Assembly: GCF_032484785.1 (NCBI RefSeq)
Contig: NZ_JAUETR010000001.1
Location: forward strand, 3,723,501-3,787,500
Direction: 5' to 3'
Source of the DNA: Bradyrhizobium sp. SZCCHNS1050
GTDB lineage: Bacteria; Pseudomonadota; Alphaproteobacteria; Rhizobiales; Xanthobacteraceae
Length of the DNA stretch: 64,000 nt
Both the position numbers and the translations under genes were made by a program. Below, one piece after another: positions 56,542-64,000 of the stretch. Below the pieces are notes generated by a model that saw only the letters and a list, made by a program, of their open reading frames with translations, searched no databases and had not been told where the DNA came from. The number at the start of each line of letters is the position of its first letter. The first letter of the stretch is position 1.

Positions 56542-58215
56542 TCACGTGATGGCGAAGCGAAGCCCGGCGCGGGCGCGCCCGCCGGAGATCGCGATCGGGG
56601 TGCCGTCGGCGCGCCAGCACGCGGCTCCTGTCAGCGTGCCGTCGTCGCCGAACGCGATCGCGTTCATGCCGCCGGCCACGACCGGCTCGCGTTTGATCTC
56701 GTGCCCGCGTGCGGCGAGCTCCCGCGCCACATGGTCGGGAAACGCCGGCTCGAGCTCGAGCACGCCGCCCTGCGTCCAGAGCCGCGGCGCCTCGACCGCC
56801 TCCTGCAGCGACATGCCGTGGTCGATCAGGTTGACCAGCGCCTGGAAGGCCGAGGGAAAGATGCGCAGGCCGCCGGGCAGGCCGAGCGCATAGCGCAAGC
56901 GGCCGTCGCGCAGCGCCATCATCGGCGCCATCGAGGTGAAGACGCGCTTGCCCGGCTGGATCGACAGCGCGCGGCCCGGATGCGGATCGAAATTGTACAT
57001 GTAGTTGTTGGCGGTCATGCCGGTGCCCGGGATCTGTACGCAGGCGCCGAACAGGCCGTTGATGGTCTGGGTCGCCGCGACGACGTTGCCCTCGGCATCG
57101 GCGACCGTGACATGGGTGGTGTTGGCGGACTCCGTCGGCGCAAGGCCCGGGCCGAAGCTCCGGGCCCGGCTCATGTCGATCTGCGCCCGCCGCTGCGCGG
57201 CATAGGCCTTCGACGTCAGCCGCTCGACCGGCACGTCGACGAAAGCGGGATCGGCGGTGGCGACCGCCCGGTCGGCAAAGGCGATCTTCAAGGCTTCGGC
57301 AAGCACGTGCACGCCATCGGCCGAACCGAAGCCGAGCCCGCCGACGTCGAAACCCTCGAGGATGTTCAGCATCTGCACGATGTGCACGCCGCTGGAGGAG
57401 GGCGGCGGCGGGCCGATGATCTCATGGCCGCGATAGTGGCCGCGGATCGGCGCGCGTTCGATCACCTTGTAGGCGGCGAGGTCGCTCGCATCGATCAGCC
57501 CGCCATTGTCGGCCATGTAGTCGGCCAGCGCGATCCCGAGCGGCCCGCCATAGAGAGCGTCCGGTCCTTGCTCCGCGATCAGCCGCAGCGATGCCGCATA
57601 GTCGGTCTGGATCACGCGCGTGCCTGGCCTGACGGGCTCGCCGCCCGGCAGGAACAGCGTCGACAGATGCGGATCGCGCGCGAGGTCGTCCGCGACCAGC
57701 CGCACGCAATCGTTGAGATAGGGACTAGCGATGAAGCCGTGCTCAGCGAGCCGGATCGCCGGCGCCATCACTTCGGCCAGCGGCAGCCGGCCGAAGCGCG
57801 ACAGGGCCTCGCACCATCCCTTCAGCGCGCCGGGCACGGCGACCGCGAGCGCGCCTGCGACGTTGCGGCGGCCGCGGGTCTCGCGCGCCAGCGTGATCTC
57901 GTCGGAGACCGGATCATACATTCCTGGCGTGGCGCGCCGCGGCGCGGTGCTCAATCCGTCGAGCACGATGTGCCGTCCATCCGCAAGGCGGATGTGCGAT
58001 AGCCCGCCGCCGAGAATGCCGACCATCATCGGCTCGACCACCGTCAGCGCGAACAGTGCGGCGACCGCGGCATCGATCGCGTTGCCGTCACGCATCAGCA
58101 TCTCGGCACCGGCGCTGGAGGCGAGCGGATGATTGGTCACCACCATGCCGCGCGAGCCCGTCGCCGGCTGCTTCTCGCAGGTGAAGTCGGCGATGCGCCG
58201 TGTGTGCGAAGCCAT
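56542..58215 (-). CDS. Gamma-glutamyltransferase family hydrolase (cytoplasmic)
   Basis: A 557-residue Ntn-hydrolase. GMVVTNHPLASSAGAEMLMRDGNAIDAAVAA is the conserved N-terminal region; the self-cleavage and nucleophile threonine lies in ESANTTHVTVADAEGNVVAATQTI near residue 350, and PNNYMYNFDP-like and GLPGGLRIFPSAFQALVNLIDHGMSLQEAV segments follow. There is no signal peptide, unlike E. coli Ggt, so it should act inside the cell, perhaps on gamma-glutamyl or acyl amino compounds. ATG 58215 starts the family homology; the much longer upstream frame lies opposite the aminoacylase gene. Confidence 0.92.
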   Translation of the reverse strand: MASHTRRIADFTCEKQPATGSRGMVVTNHPLASSAGAEMLMRDGNAIDAAVAALFALTVVEPMMVGILGGGLSHIRLADGRHIVLDGLSTAPRRATPGMYDPVSDEITLARETRGRRNVAGALAVAVPGALKGWCEALSRFGRLPLAEVMAPAIRLAEHGFIASPYLNDCVRLVADDLARDPHLSTLFLPGGEPVRPGTRVIQTDYAASLRLIAEQGPDALYGGPLGIALADYMADNGGLIDASDLAAYKVIERAPIRGHYRGHEIIGPPPPSSSGVHIVQMLNILEGFDVGGLGFGSADGVHVLAEALKIAFADRAVATADPAFVDVPVERLTSKAYAAQRRAQIDMSRARSFGPGLAPTESANTTHVTVADAEGNVVAATQTINGLFGACVQIPGTGMTANNYMYNFDPHPGRALSIQPGKRVFTSMAPMMALRDGRLRYALGLPGGLRIFPSAFQALVNLIDHGMSLQEAVEAPRLWTQGGVLELEPAFPDHVARELAARGHEIKREPVVAGGMNAIAFGDDGTLTGAACWRADGTPIAISGGRARAGLRFAIT

Positions 58216-58431
58216 TCGGGTCTCCTCTGTCGAACGGCGGATGCCGAGAGGTCGTTCTTCGCAATCCTGACCGATCCCTTGCGCAAGGGGAAGAGCGGCG
58301 CCCCAGTTCGACGAACTGATAAGTGCGCCACGCATGGCTCGGAGAGCATCGATCTCTCCCGCCGCGTTCTCATCGCCGCGCATCTGTGTTAGGCCTGCGC
58401 GCAGTTCCACTTCGCGAGCCCAGCTGATTTC

Positions 58432-59925
58432 ATGCCTCACTACGATCTGATCATTCGCGGCGGTCGCGTGCTCGACCCGGAAACGAAGCTCGACGCCACG
58501 GCCGATGTCGCCATCAAGGATGGCGCGATCGCTGCCGTGGGCGATGTCGGCGGGGCCGCCGATCAGGTGGTCGATGCGGCCGGCCTTGCCGTCGTGCCCG
58601 GCTTCATCGATCTGCACGCCCATGGCCAGTCGCTGCCGGCGGACCGCATGCAGGCCTTCGACGGCGTCACCACGACGCTGGAGCTCGAGATCGGCGTGAT
58701 GCCGGTGGCGCGCTGGTATGATGAGCAGGCGGCGATCGGCCGCCTTCTGAATTACGGCGCAGCGTCGGGCTGGGTGTTCGCGCGGATCGCGACGATGACG
58801 ACGCAGCAGACCGCGTCCAACATCGCCGGCATGGGCGAGGCGATGCGCGACAAGCGTTGGGTCGAGGAGGTCGCCACGGCTGCCGAGACCGCCGAGATCG
58901 TCGAGCGCACGCGGCAGGGTCTGGAGCAGGGCGGTCTCGGCATTGCCTTCCCGAACGCCTACGCGCCCGGCACCGGCATGAAGGAGCTGTCGGAGCTGTG
59001 CAGCCTGGCGGCCAAGCATGACGTGCCGACCTACACGCACATCGCCTATATGTCGAACGTCGATCCGCGCAGCTCGGTCGATGCCTACACGCGGCTGATC
59101 GGGCTGGCCGGCTCGACCGGCGCCCACATGCACATCTGCCATTTCAACAGCACCAGCCTGCAGGATGTCGAGCGCTGCGCCGAGCTGGTGCAGACCGCGC
59201 AGAAGCAAGGCCTGAAGGTCACGACCGAAGCCTATCCCTACGGCACCGGCTCGACCGTGGTCGGCGCCGGCTTCTTCGCCGATCCCGCGTTCTGCCAGCG
59301 CATGGGCACCGGCTATGACGCAATCGAGATGGTCGCCGAGCGCCATCGGCTCGGCAGCCGCGACGAATTGCTCGCGCGGCAGCAGGACGATCCCGGCGCA
59401 TTGGTGCTGATCCATTTCCTCGATGTCGCCGTCAACCAGCGCCACCGCGACCTGCTCGATGTCTCCGTGCTGTTTCCGGGCGGCGCCATCGCCTCCGATG
59501 CGATGCCGTGGATCCTGTCCAACGGCACGGACTACACCGGCGACGCCTGGCCGCTGCCGGATGACGCGGTGTCGCATCCGCGCTCATCGGCGACGTTCAC
59601 CAAATTCCTGCGCGAATGGGTGCTGGACCGCAAGGCGGTGCCGCTGATGGAGGGCCTCGCCAAGTGCACGCTGATCCCGGCCCGGATTCTGGAACCGTCG
59701 ACGCCCGCGATGCGCAAGAAGGGACGGCTGCAGGCCGGCTGCGACGCCGACATCGCCGTGCTCGATCTCGCCAGCCTGCGTGACCGCGCCGACTTCCTCA
59801 ACATGAACCGGCCGTCCGAGGGCGTGCGGCATCTGCTCGTCAATGGCCGCGCCGTCATCACTGATGGCGAGCTCGTTCGCGACGTCCGGCCGGGGCAGGC
59901 GGTACGCCGTCCGGTCCTGTCATGA
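58432..59925 (+). CDS. N-acyl-D-amino-acid deacylase-like amidohydrolase
   Basis: A 497-residue metal-dependent hydrolase. DLIIRGGRVLDPETKLDATADVAI and VPGFIDLHAHGQS (HxH near residue 64) open the barrel; YTHIAYMSNVDPRSS near residue 200 and HMHICHFNSTSLQDV near residue 230 carry metal ligands; EAYPYGTGST and AIASDAMPW complete the D-aminoacylase pattern. It removes acyl groups from N-acyl-D-amino acids or acts on a similar amide. It is divergent from the glutamyltransferase. Its stop overlaps the CobW-type GTPase start by four bases. Confidence 0.88.
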   Translation: MPHYDLIIRGGRVLDPETKLDATADVAIKDGAIAAVGDVGGAADQVVDAAGLAVVPGFIDLHAHGQSLPADRMQAFDGVTTTLELEIGVMPVARWYDEQAAIGRLLNYGAASGWVFARIATMTTQQTASNIAGMGEAMRDKRWVEEVATAAETAEIVERTRQGLEQGGLGIAFPNAYAPGTGMKELSELCSLAAKHDVPTYTHIAYMSNVDPRSSVDAYTRLIGLAGSTGAHMHICHFNSTSLQDVERCAELVQTAQKQGLKVTTEAYPYGTGSTVVGAGFFADPAFCQRMGTGYDAIEMVAERHRLGSRDELLARQQDDPGALVLIHFLDVAVNQRHRDLLDVSVLFPGGAIASDAMPWILSNGTDYTGDAWPLPDDAVSHPRSSATFTKFLREWVLDRKAVPLMEGLAKCTLIPARILEPSTPAMRKKGRLQAGCDADIAVLDLASLRDRADFLNMNRPSEGVRHLLVNGRAVITDGELVRDVRPGQAVRRPVLS

Positions 59926-60851
59926 TCGTCCCGGTCCTGCTGGTCGCCGGATCGCTCGGTGCCGGCAAGACGACCCTGCTCAATCATCTGCTCGCCAATC
60001 CGGACGGACGGCGTATCGCGGCTGTTGTCAACGACTTCGGCGCGGTCGACATCGACGCGCAATTGCTCGGCACCGTCACCGAGGAGGTGATCAGCCTCAA
60101 GAACGGCTGCATTTGCTGCTCGCTGCAGGGCGACCTGCTGCGCACGCTGTCCTCCGTCATCAAGCGCGATCCGGCACCCGACGCGATTGCGATCGAGACA
60201 TCGGGCATTTCCGATCCCGCCGAAATCATCCGCAGCCTGATGGATCCCGTGATCTTCAAGGTGGCGCCGCTCGAGACCGTCGTCACCTTGGTCGACCCGC
60301 AGCGGCTGCGCGATGATCCCGAGATCGAACAGGATGTGCTGTGGCGCTCGCAGTTACGGGCCGCGGATTTCGTGCTGCTGACCAAGGCCGATCTGCTCGA
60401 CCGCGCCGCGCTCGATGCGGCCCGCGCCGTCGTCGGCGGCACCAAGCCGCAATCGGCGATCTTCGAGATCGCGCATGGCGTCGTCGCGCCGGACCTGCTG
60501 TTCAGCCGCGACATTCGCGCGCCGCGAGAGCTGCCCAAGCAGGTGCCGACGATGTCGCAACCTTTCGCAACCCTCACCTGGACCTCCCGTGCTCCGCTGT
60601 CGCTGGCCCGCTTCCAGCAGGTGATCGGAAAGCTCGCGCCGCGCGCCCTGCGCATCAAGGGCATCCTGCTGTTCACCGACCATCCGGGACAGCCGATCCT
60701 GTTTCAGTCGGTGGCGACGCGCGGCACCTTGGCGCCGTCGCCGGTGTCGCCCGCCGATGGCCTCACGGCCCAGCTCGTGCTGATCGGACTCGAAGGTGAG
60801 CTCGACGCCGGCGAGATCGACGCGCTGCTGCACGAGGTGATCGTCGCCTGA
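59922..60851 (+). CDS. CobW/COG0523-type metal-chaperone GTPase
   Basis: A 309-residue GTPase. Walker A is GSLGAGKTTLLNHLL near residue 11, the metal-binding C-x-C-C is NGCICCSLQGDLL near residue 64, ETSGISDPAEI near residue 93 is the switch region, and LLTKADLLD near residue 152 is the N/TKxD guanine motif. The C-terminal domain is short. The family loads metals, mostly zinc, into client enzymes. The gene starts inside the stop of the amidohydrolase gene (ATGA), so that metalloenzyme is its obvious candidate client. Confidence 0.9.
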   Translation: MIVPVLLVAGSLGAGKTTLLNHLLANPDGRRIAAVVNDFGAVDIDAQLLGTVTEEVISLKNGCICCSLQGDLLRTLSSVIKRDPAPDAIAIETSGISDPAEIIRSLMDPVIFKVAPLETVVTLVDPQRLRDDPEIEQDVLWRSQLRAADFVLLTKADLLDRAALDAARAVVGGTKPQSAIFEIAHGVVAPDLLFSRDIRAPRELPKQVPTMSQPFATLTWTSRAPLSLARFQQVIGKLAPRALRIKGILLFTDHPGQPILFQSVATRGTLAPSPVSPADGLTAQLVLIGLEGELDAGEIDALLHEVIVA

Positions 60852-60867
60852 GATCGAAGGCCGCGCG

Positions 60868-62022
60868 TCAGCCCGCCTGCCGCAATGCGCCGTCCGCGGC
60901 CTCGGCCCAGGTACAGCAGCCGCCCCCGGCGCGCTTGGCGGCATAGAGCGCGCTGTCGACCTGGCGCAGCACCTCGTCCATGGACTCGTCCGTGAGCGGC
61001 CGGTCGTTCACCAGCAGGCCGGCGCTGGCGCCGATCACCACGGGGATGTCGGACAGCAGGAATGGCATCGACAGCGAGCGGATTGCTTCGCGCGCCAGCG
61101 CCAGCGCCTCGTCGCGTCCGTCCGCGCCGCCCGTCACCGGCTTCAGCAGCATGAACTCATCGCCGCCGAAGCGCGCGGCGAGACCGCCCTGGCCGACACA
61201 GCTCGACAGTCGGGCTGCGACCTGACGCAGCAGGTCGTCGCCGGCGTGGTGGCCATGGCGGTCGTTGACGGGCTTGAAGCCGTCGAGATCGATGGCAATG
61301 ATCGCGACAGTCCGGGTCGTGCGTTCGAGCGCAGCCAGGAAGGCCGCCCGGTTGGGCAGGTCGGTCAGGAAATCATGGTTGGCCTGGCGGGCCAGCGCGT
61401 GCTTGGCCTCGAGCCGCTCGATGAACGCGGTGCTGAGATGGCGCGAGGCTTCGCGGATCGAGAACCAGAACAGCACCAGCAGGACGGCCCCGAGCTGATA
61501 GGGCAGCTCCGGGCGCATCAACCCGGCGATGAGCGTCGGGGCGAGCAGCACGGCGGTTGTCGTCAGCACGACCCACGGGCGGATCGCCGCGCGCGACACC
61601 ATGCCGACGCAATAGGACATCGACAGGCCGAAGGCGATCCATGCGCCCGGAGCATCGTTGAGCTGGAACGCGCGGAAGGTGAGAGCGCCAAGCGCAAGGC
61701 CGAAGGCGGCGGCGCCCGCGGCGTAGACTTTCTCCCAGAGGATCACGTCGCGATCGGACAGGCGTCCCGCATATTGTTTGTAGCGCAGCAGGCTGACCAC
61801 GCGACCGATGGCGTTGACGATGATCGCGAACGTGATCGCGATGTAGCCGGGATCGCCGTGCAGGACCGCAAGCGTGACCGAGCCGGTGATGGCGGCCGCG
61901 TTGATCGACATGACCTGCGGCAGAGACGTGTACAGCAGATCGACGAGCTCGCGCCGGATCGCCGGGTTCGGATGGATGAATCTGGAAAGCAGCCCATGTC
62001 CCATGGGAACACCATGGGACAC
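60868..62022 (-). CDS. Membrane-bound diguanylate cyclase (GGDEF), paralogue of 52329-53453
   Basis: A 384-residue protein. About six transmembrane helices occupy residues 25-195; the GGDEF domain has DFLTDLPNRAAF, IAIDLDGFKPVNDRHGHHAGDDLL, RFGGDEFMLLKP and DSALYAAKRAGG. It shares the whole layout with the other GGDEF protein, including the HLLYSS/DLLYTS motif near residue 28. The start is taken as GTG 62022 after AGGAAAG; ATG 62004 is an alternative without a clear ribosome-binding site. Convergent with the CobW gene, 16 bases apart. Confidence 0.92.
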   Translation of the reverse strand: MSHGVPMGHGLLSRFIHPNPAIRRELVDLLYTSLPQVMSINAAAITGSVTLAVLHGDPGYIAITFAIIVNAIGRVVSLLRYKQYAGRLSDRDVILWEKVYAAGAAAFGLALGALTFRAFQLNDAPGAWIAFGLSMSYCVGMVSRAAIRPWVVLTTTAVLLAPTLIAGLMRPELPYQLGAVLLVLFWFSIREASRHLSTAFIERLEAKHALARQANHDFLTDLPNRAAFLAALERTTRTVAIIAIDLDGFKPVNDRHGHHAGDDLLRQVAARLSSCVGQGGLAARFGGDEFMLLKPVTGGADGRDEALALAREAIRSLSMPFLLSDIPVVIGASAGLLVNDRPLTDESMDEVLRQVDSALYAAKRAGGGCCTWAEAADGALRQAG

Positions 62023-62097
62023 CTTTCCTAACAGTTGATGGGCGCGAACGATTCGCGCGACGAAGGTTCGGAGTTACCTTAAATCTTCGTCAATCGC

Positions 62098-63165
62098 TCA
62101 GGGGGCGCGGCTGGGGTCGGTGGTTGGATAGACCGGCGTCGCCGTCGACATCCGCGAGGGCATCGGCGCCGCCGCCGCCACTTTCGGCGCCTCTGCCTTC
62201 GGCGTCTCCGCCTTGATGTCGGACTTTGGCGGCTCGAGCTTCAGCGGCCGCAGCGGCTGACGCTTCGCCATCGCGTCGAGTACGGCGCGGTTCGTCTTCT
62301 CGATGCGCTTTGCGGCCGCGACGTCGGCAAAGGCGCGGTCGAACTTGCGCATGCGATAGAACACGATGCCGCGGTCGATATAGGCCTCATGGTAGCGGGG
62401 ATCGAGCTGGATCGCCGCGTCGAGATCGGCCAGCGCCGCCGCGAAGTCGCCCTTCTGGAACGCGGCCATGCCGCGATCGTGATGGGCCTGGGCCTCGTTC
62501 GAAGCCGTACCCCCGGCGAGCATTGTATCCGCCGTGCATGGCGCGGTCGCACCTGCCGCGCAGGGCGCACGCTCCTGCTCGGCAGAATAGACCGTGTCGA
62601 TCTTGCTGACGCGTAGCGGAAGCGGATCGGATACCGAGGCATTGCTGCCCGATGCGCTGCCGACCGTTGCGCTGGCAGCCGTCTCGCCGCCGGAATTCGC
62701 GGCCGCATCGCCGGTCGTCGCCGCGTCAGTGGCGCTATCGATCGGTTTGGCGGGAACCTCGTTCGGCTTGACCTTGTTGGTCGCAACCACGATCGGCTTG
62801 AGCGGCGCGACGGAAGCCGACGACATGTGGGTGAACAGCAGGTAGCCGGTTAGCGCCACGGCGGACGCTCCGGCCAGCGCCATTACGCCGGACGCGACCT
62901 TGTGGACCTTGGCGACGACGGCCAGCTTGGAATCCTGCTGATGCTCGTCCTGCGCGGCGCCGAGCAGCCGGTCATAGGCCGTGCGCTGCTCCTTGTCGCC
63001 GAGAATGTCGTTGGCGCGGATGATCTGTCGAAACCGCAGCGCGGCATCCGGATCGCCGGGATTGACGTCGGGGTGGCTCTCTTTGACCGCTTTGCGGAAG
63101 GCCGCCCGGATATCGTCAGCGTCATCGTCCGGAAGAGCTCCGAGTAAATCGTAAAGCGTCTTCAT
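62098..63165 (-). CDS. J-domain protein with one membrane span and TPR units
   Basis: A 355-residue protein. Residues 1-70 are a J domain (LYDLLGALPDDDADDIRAAFRKAVKESHPDVNPGD with intact HPD). A transmembrane helix lies at about residues 90-110 (VMALAGASAVALTGYLLF). A low-complexity Ala/Ser/Thr/Gly stretch follows, then two TPR-like units (AQAHHDRGMAAFQKGDFAAALADLDAAIQLDP and EAYIDRGIVFYRMRKFDRAFADV, in pieces) and a Lys/Pro/Ala tail. It would recruit DnaK to the membrane; the TPR side would be periplasmic if the usual topology holds. Its own partner is unknown. Confidence 0.85.
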   Translation of the reverse strand: MKTLYDLLGALPDDDADDIRAAFRKAVKESHPDVNPGDPDAALRFRQIIRANDILGDKEQRTAYDRLLGAAQDEHQQDSKLAVVAKVHKVASGVMALAGASAVALTGYLLFTHMSSASVAPLKPIVVATNKVKPNEVPAKPIDSATDAATTGDAAANSGGETAASATVGSASGSNASVSDPLPLRVSKIDTVYSAEQERAPCAAGATAPCTADTMLAGGTASNEAQAHHDRGMAAFQKGDFAAALADLDAAIQLDPRYHEAYIDRGIVFYRMRKFDRAFADVAAAKRIEKTNRAVLDAMAKRQPLRPLKLEPPKSDIKAETPKAEAPKVAAAAPMPSRMSTATPVYPTTDPSRAP

Positions 63166-63656
63166 CGTCGTTCTCGCTGCAGGCTTCCCTCGTCTCCGAT
63201 CGAAATTCCTACGGCGAATTTACGCTGGAGCACTCGTACTAACTCTTTCCGCTTCGCATGATGGTTGGTCAATCCGGCGGAAAAATGACTGAAAATGGCG
63301 AAGTTCGTAGCCATTTTTGCCGTGTTTGAGGTCATCGCGCTCGTCCTTCTTCGCCACGGTGCGCGCAATCCCAGATTGAATCGCTGCCCTCTGACCGCCT
63401 CCGCCGCGGGACATGCACCAATGGTGGAGAGAAAGTTTGAAGCCGGATTTAACGTGAGCTGATTGGCAGCTCGGTTTGCGGCAACACCCCGCATTCCATC
63501 GCGGCAGTGTGGCGCTGCTACACACCGGCTCTTGTCCGCTGGTGTCAGGTCCCTGAGGCAGATGTCGCTGCGGGCAACAGGCCGGGCCTGAGAAGGGCGC
63601 CTCCCGCTTCGGCGGCCGCCTTGCGGAACCAGCGACCCGGCCGCTATACCGGCCGC
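63166..63656. other. Intergenic gap with no visible gene
   Basis: This 491-base stretch separates two divergent genes and should contain both promoters. Frames on either strand are short, basic or low-complexity and carry no domain. I see no strong hairpin or repeat other than a mild GGCGCC/GGCGGCCGCC GC-rich patch near 63598-63622. Confidence 0.5.
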
Positions 63657-64000
63657 ATGACTGAATTTGATGGTGTCTTTCCCTACCTGGCCTCGCCGAT
63701 CGGCGCGGATGGAACGATCCGTACGGAGGTGCTGGGGCGTCTTTGCGACGATCTGATCCTTGCCGGTGTGCACGGCCTGACGCCGCTCGGCTCCACCGGC
63801 GAGTTCGCCTATCTCGATCGTGCCCAGCGCATGACCGTCGTGGAGACGACCATCGATGCCGCCCAGGGCCGCGTTCCCGTGATCGCAGGCGTGGCCTCGA
63901 CTGCGATCGCTGACGCGGTGGCGCAGGCCAAGGCTTACCAGAAGCGCGGCGCAAACGGCATCCTGGCGGTGCTCGAAGCCTACTTCCCGGTCAACGACGC
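63657..64000 (+). CDS. Dihydrodipicolinate synthase/N-acetylneuraminate lyase family protein, 3' part outside the window
   Basis: The first 114 codons are present. The TIM-barrel family features are [33 protein letters not shown] (the phosphate/pyruvate loop, compare GTTGE) near residue 42, [20 protein letters not shown] and [17 protein letters not shown]. The Schiff-base lysine lies beyond the edge. Pyruvate-dependent aldolases of this family serve lysine synthesis or the degradation of sugar acids and hydroxyproline; the non-DapA-like VFPYLAS start and the catabolic neighbours favour a degradative role (inference). Confidence 0.88.
   Translation, partial: MTEFDGVFPYLASPIGADGTIRTEVLGRLCDDLILAGVHGLTPLGSTGEFAYLDRAQRMTVVETTIDAAQGRVPVIAGVASTAIADAVAQAKAYQKRGANGILAVLEAYFPVND

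Noticed and set aside
56542..59577. A 1011-residue fusion reading of the gamma-glutamyltransferase
   Set aside because: The first 454 residues lie opposite the D-aminoacylase gene and resemble no domain; the family homology begins at the ATG at 58215.

Overview
The window reads as a chromosomal segment of an alphaproteobacterium of the Bradyrhizobium type. It is GC-rich throughout. Gene neighbourhoods such as zapA / 6S RNA / 5-formyl-THF cyclo-ligase and yebC-ruvC-ruvA-ruvB-ybgC are alphaproteobacterial, and several intergenic palindromes (the GTCGTCCCGG...CCGGGACGAC family, the CCCTCTCCCCG...CGGGGAGAGGG family, and a GGCGGATCA...TGATCCGCC element) are of a kind familiar from Bradyrhizobium and Rhodopseudomonas. 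The genus assignment is an inference from gene content and remembered repeats, not a database result.

Layout. 1-148: tail of a gene running in from the left. 417-10736, all on the minus strand: central carbon metabolism, in transcription order tkt, gap, a 47-residue membrane peptide, pgk, a small coiled-coil protein, class II aldolase, class I aldolase, a ThiE-like protein, a Sel1-repeat protein and an inositol-monophosphatase family protein. 11005-11735: DUF4164 protein and ZapA. 11874-19420: an accessory block (SnoaL-like protein, small membrane protein, serine hydrolase, glutathione S-transferase, TAXI binding protein, DsrE-like protein, a complete IS1182-family element and a degenerate dispersed repeat). 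It lies between zapA and its usual neighbours, a 6S RNA candidate, fthC and a YmdB-like phosphodiesterase (19630-21310). 21320-24544: two soluble chemoreceptor-like proteins whose signalling domain is N-terminal. 24767-29775: yebC, ruvC, ruvA, a cytidine-deaminase-like gene, ruvB, a Tat-exported phosphoesterase and ybgC. The tolQ gene that usually follows ybgC is absent here.

29956-32450: a two-subunit PQQ dehydrogenase of the SldBA type, followed by a decayed DUF4396 gene, a ParB-domain protein and a secreted catalase-related peroxidase. 36146-37768: an outer-membrane beta-barrel whose first surface loop appears to carry about 310 residues of low-complexity sequence. 37853-45290: sensory and aldehyde genes, namely a Cache chemoreceptor, an AcoR-like regulator without the AAA+ domain, an aldehyde dehydrogenase with matching palindromes upstream, and a PAS + chemoreceptor pair resembling the CetB/CetA energy-taxis system. 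45356-52142: a Rieske ferredoxin and a sugar or polyol uptake and catabolism cluster (binding protein, permease, ATPase, xylulokinase-like kinase, and a divergent SDR dehydrogenase). 52329-62022: two paralogous GGDEF membrane proteins bracket an amino-acid-derivative catabolism group (AtuA-family, GMC oxidoreductase, gamma-glutamyltransferase, D-aminoacylase, CobW-type GTPase). 62098-64000: a DnaJ-TPR membrane protein and the start of a dihydrodipicolinate-synthase family gene cut by the window edge.

The glycolysis/Calvin enzymes form one functional block (transketolase, GAPDH, PGK and aldolases supply both gluconeogenesis and the regenerative phase of CO2 fixation). The ruv genes encode the Holliday-junction machinery. 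The sugar cluster and the 53-61 kb cluster look like self-contained catabolic units. Nothing resembling a CRISPR array, phage, plasmid origin, tRNA or rRNA gene was seen.
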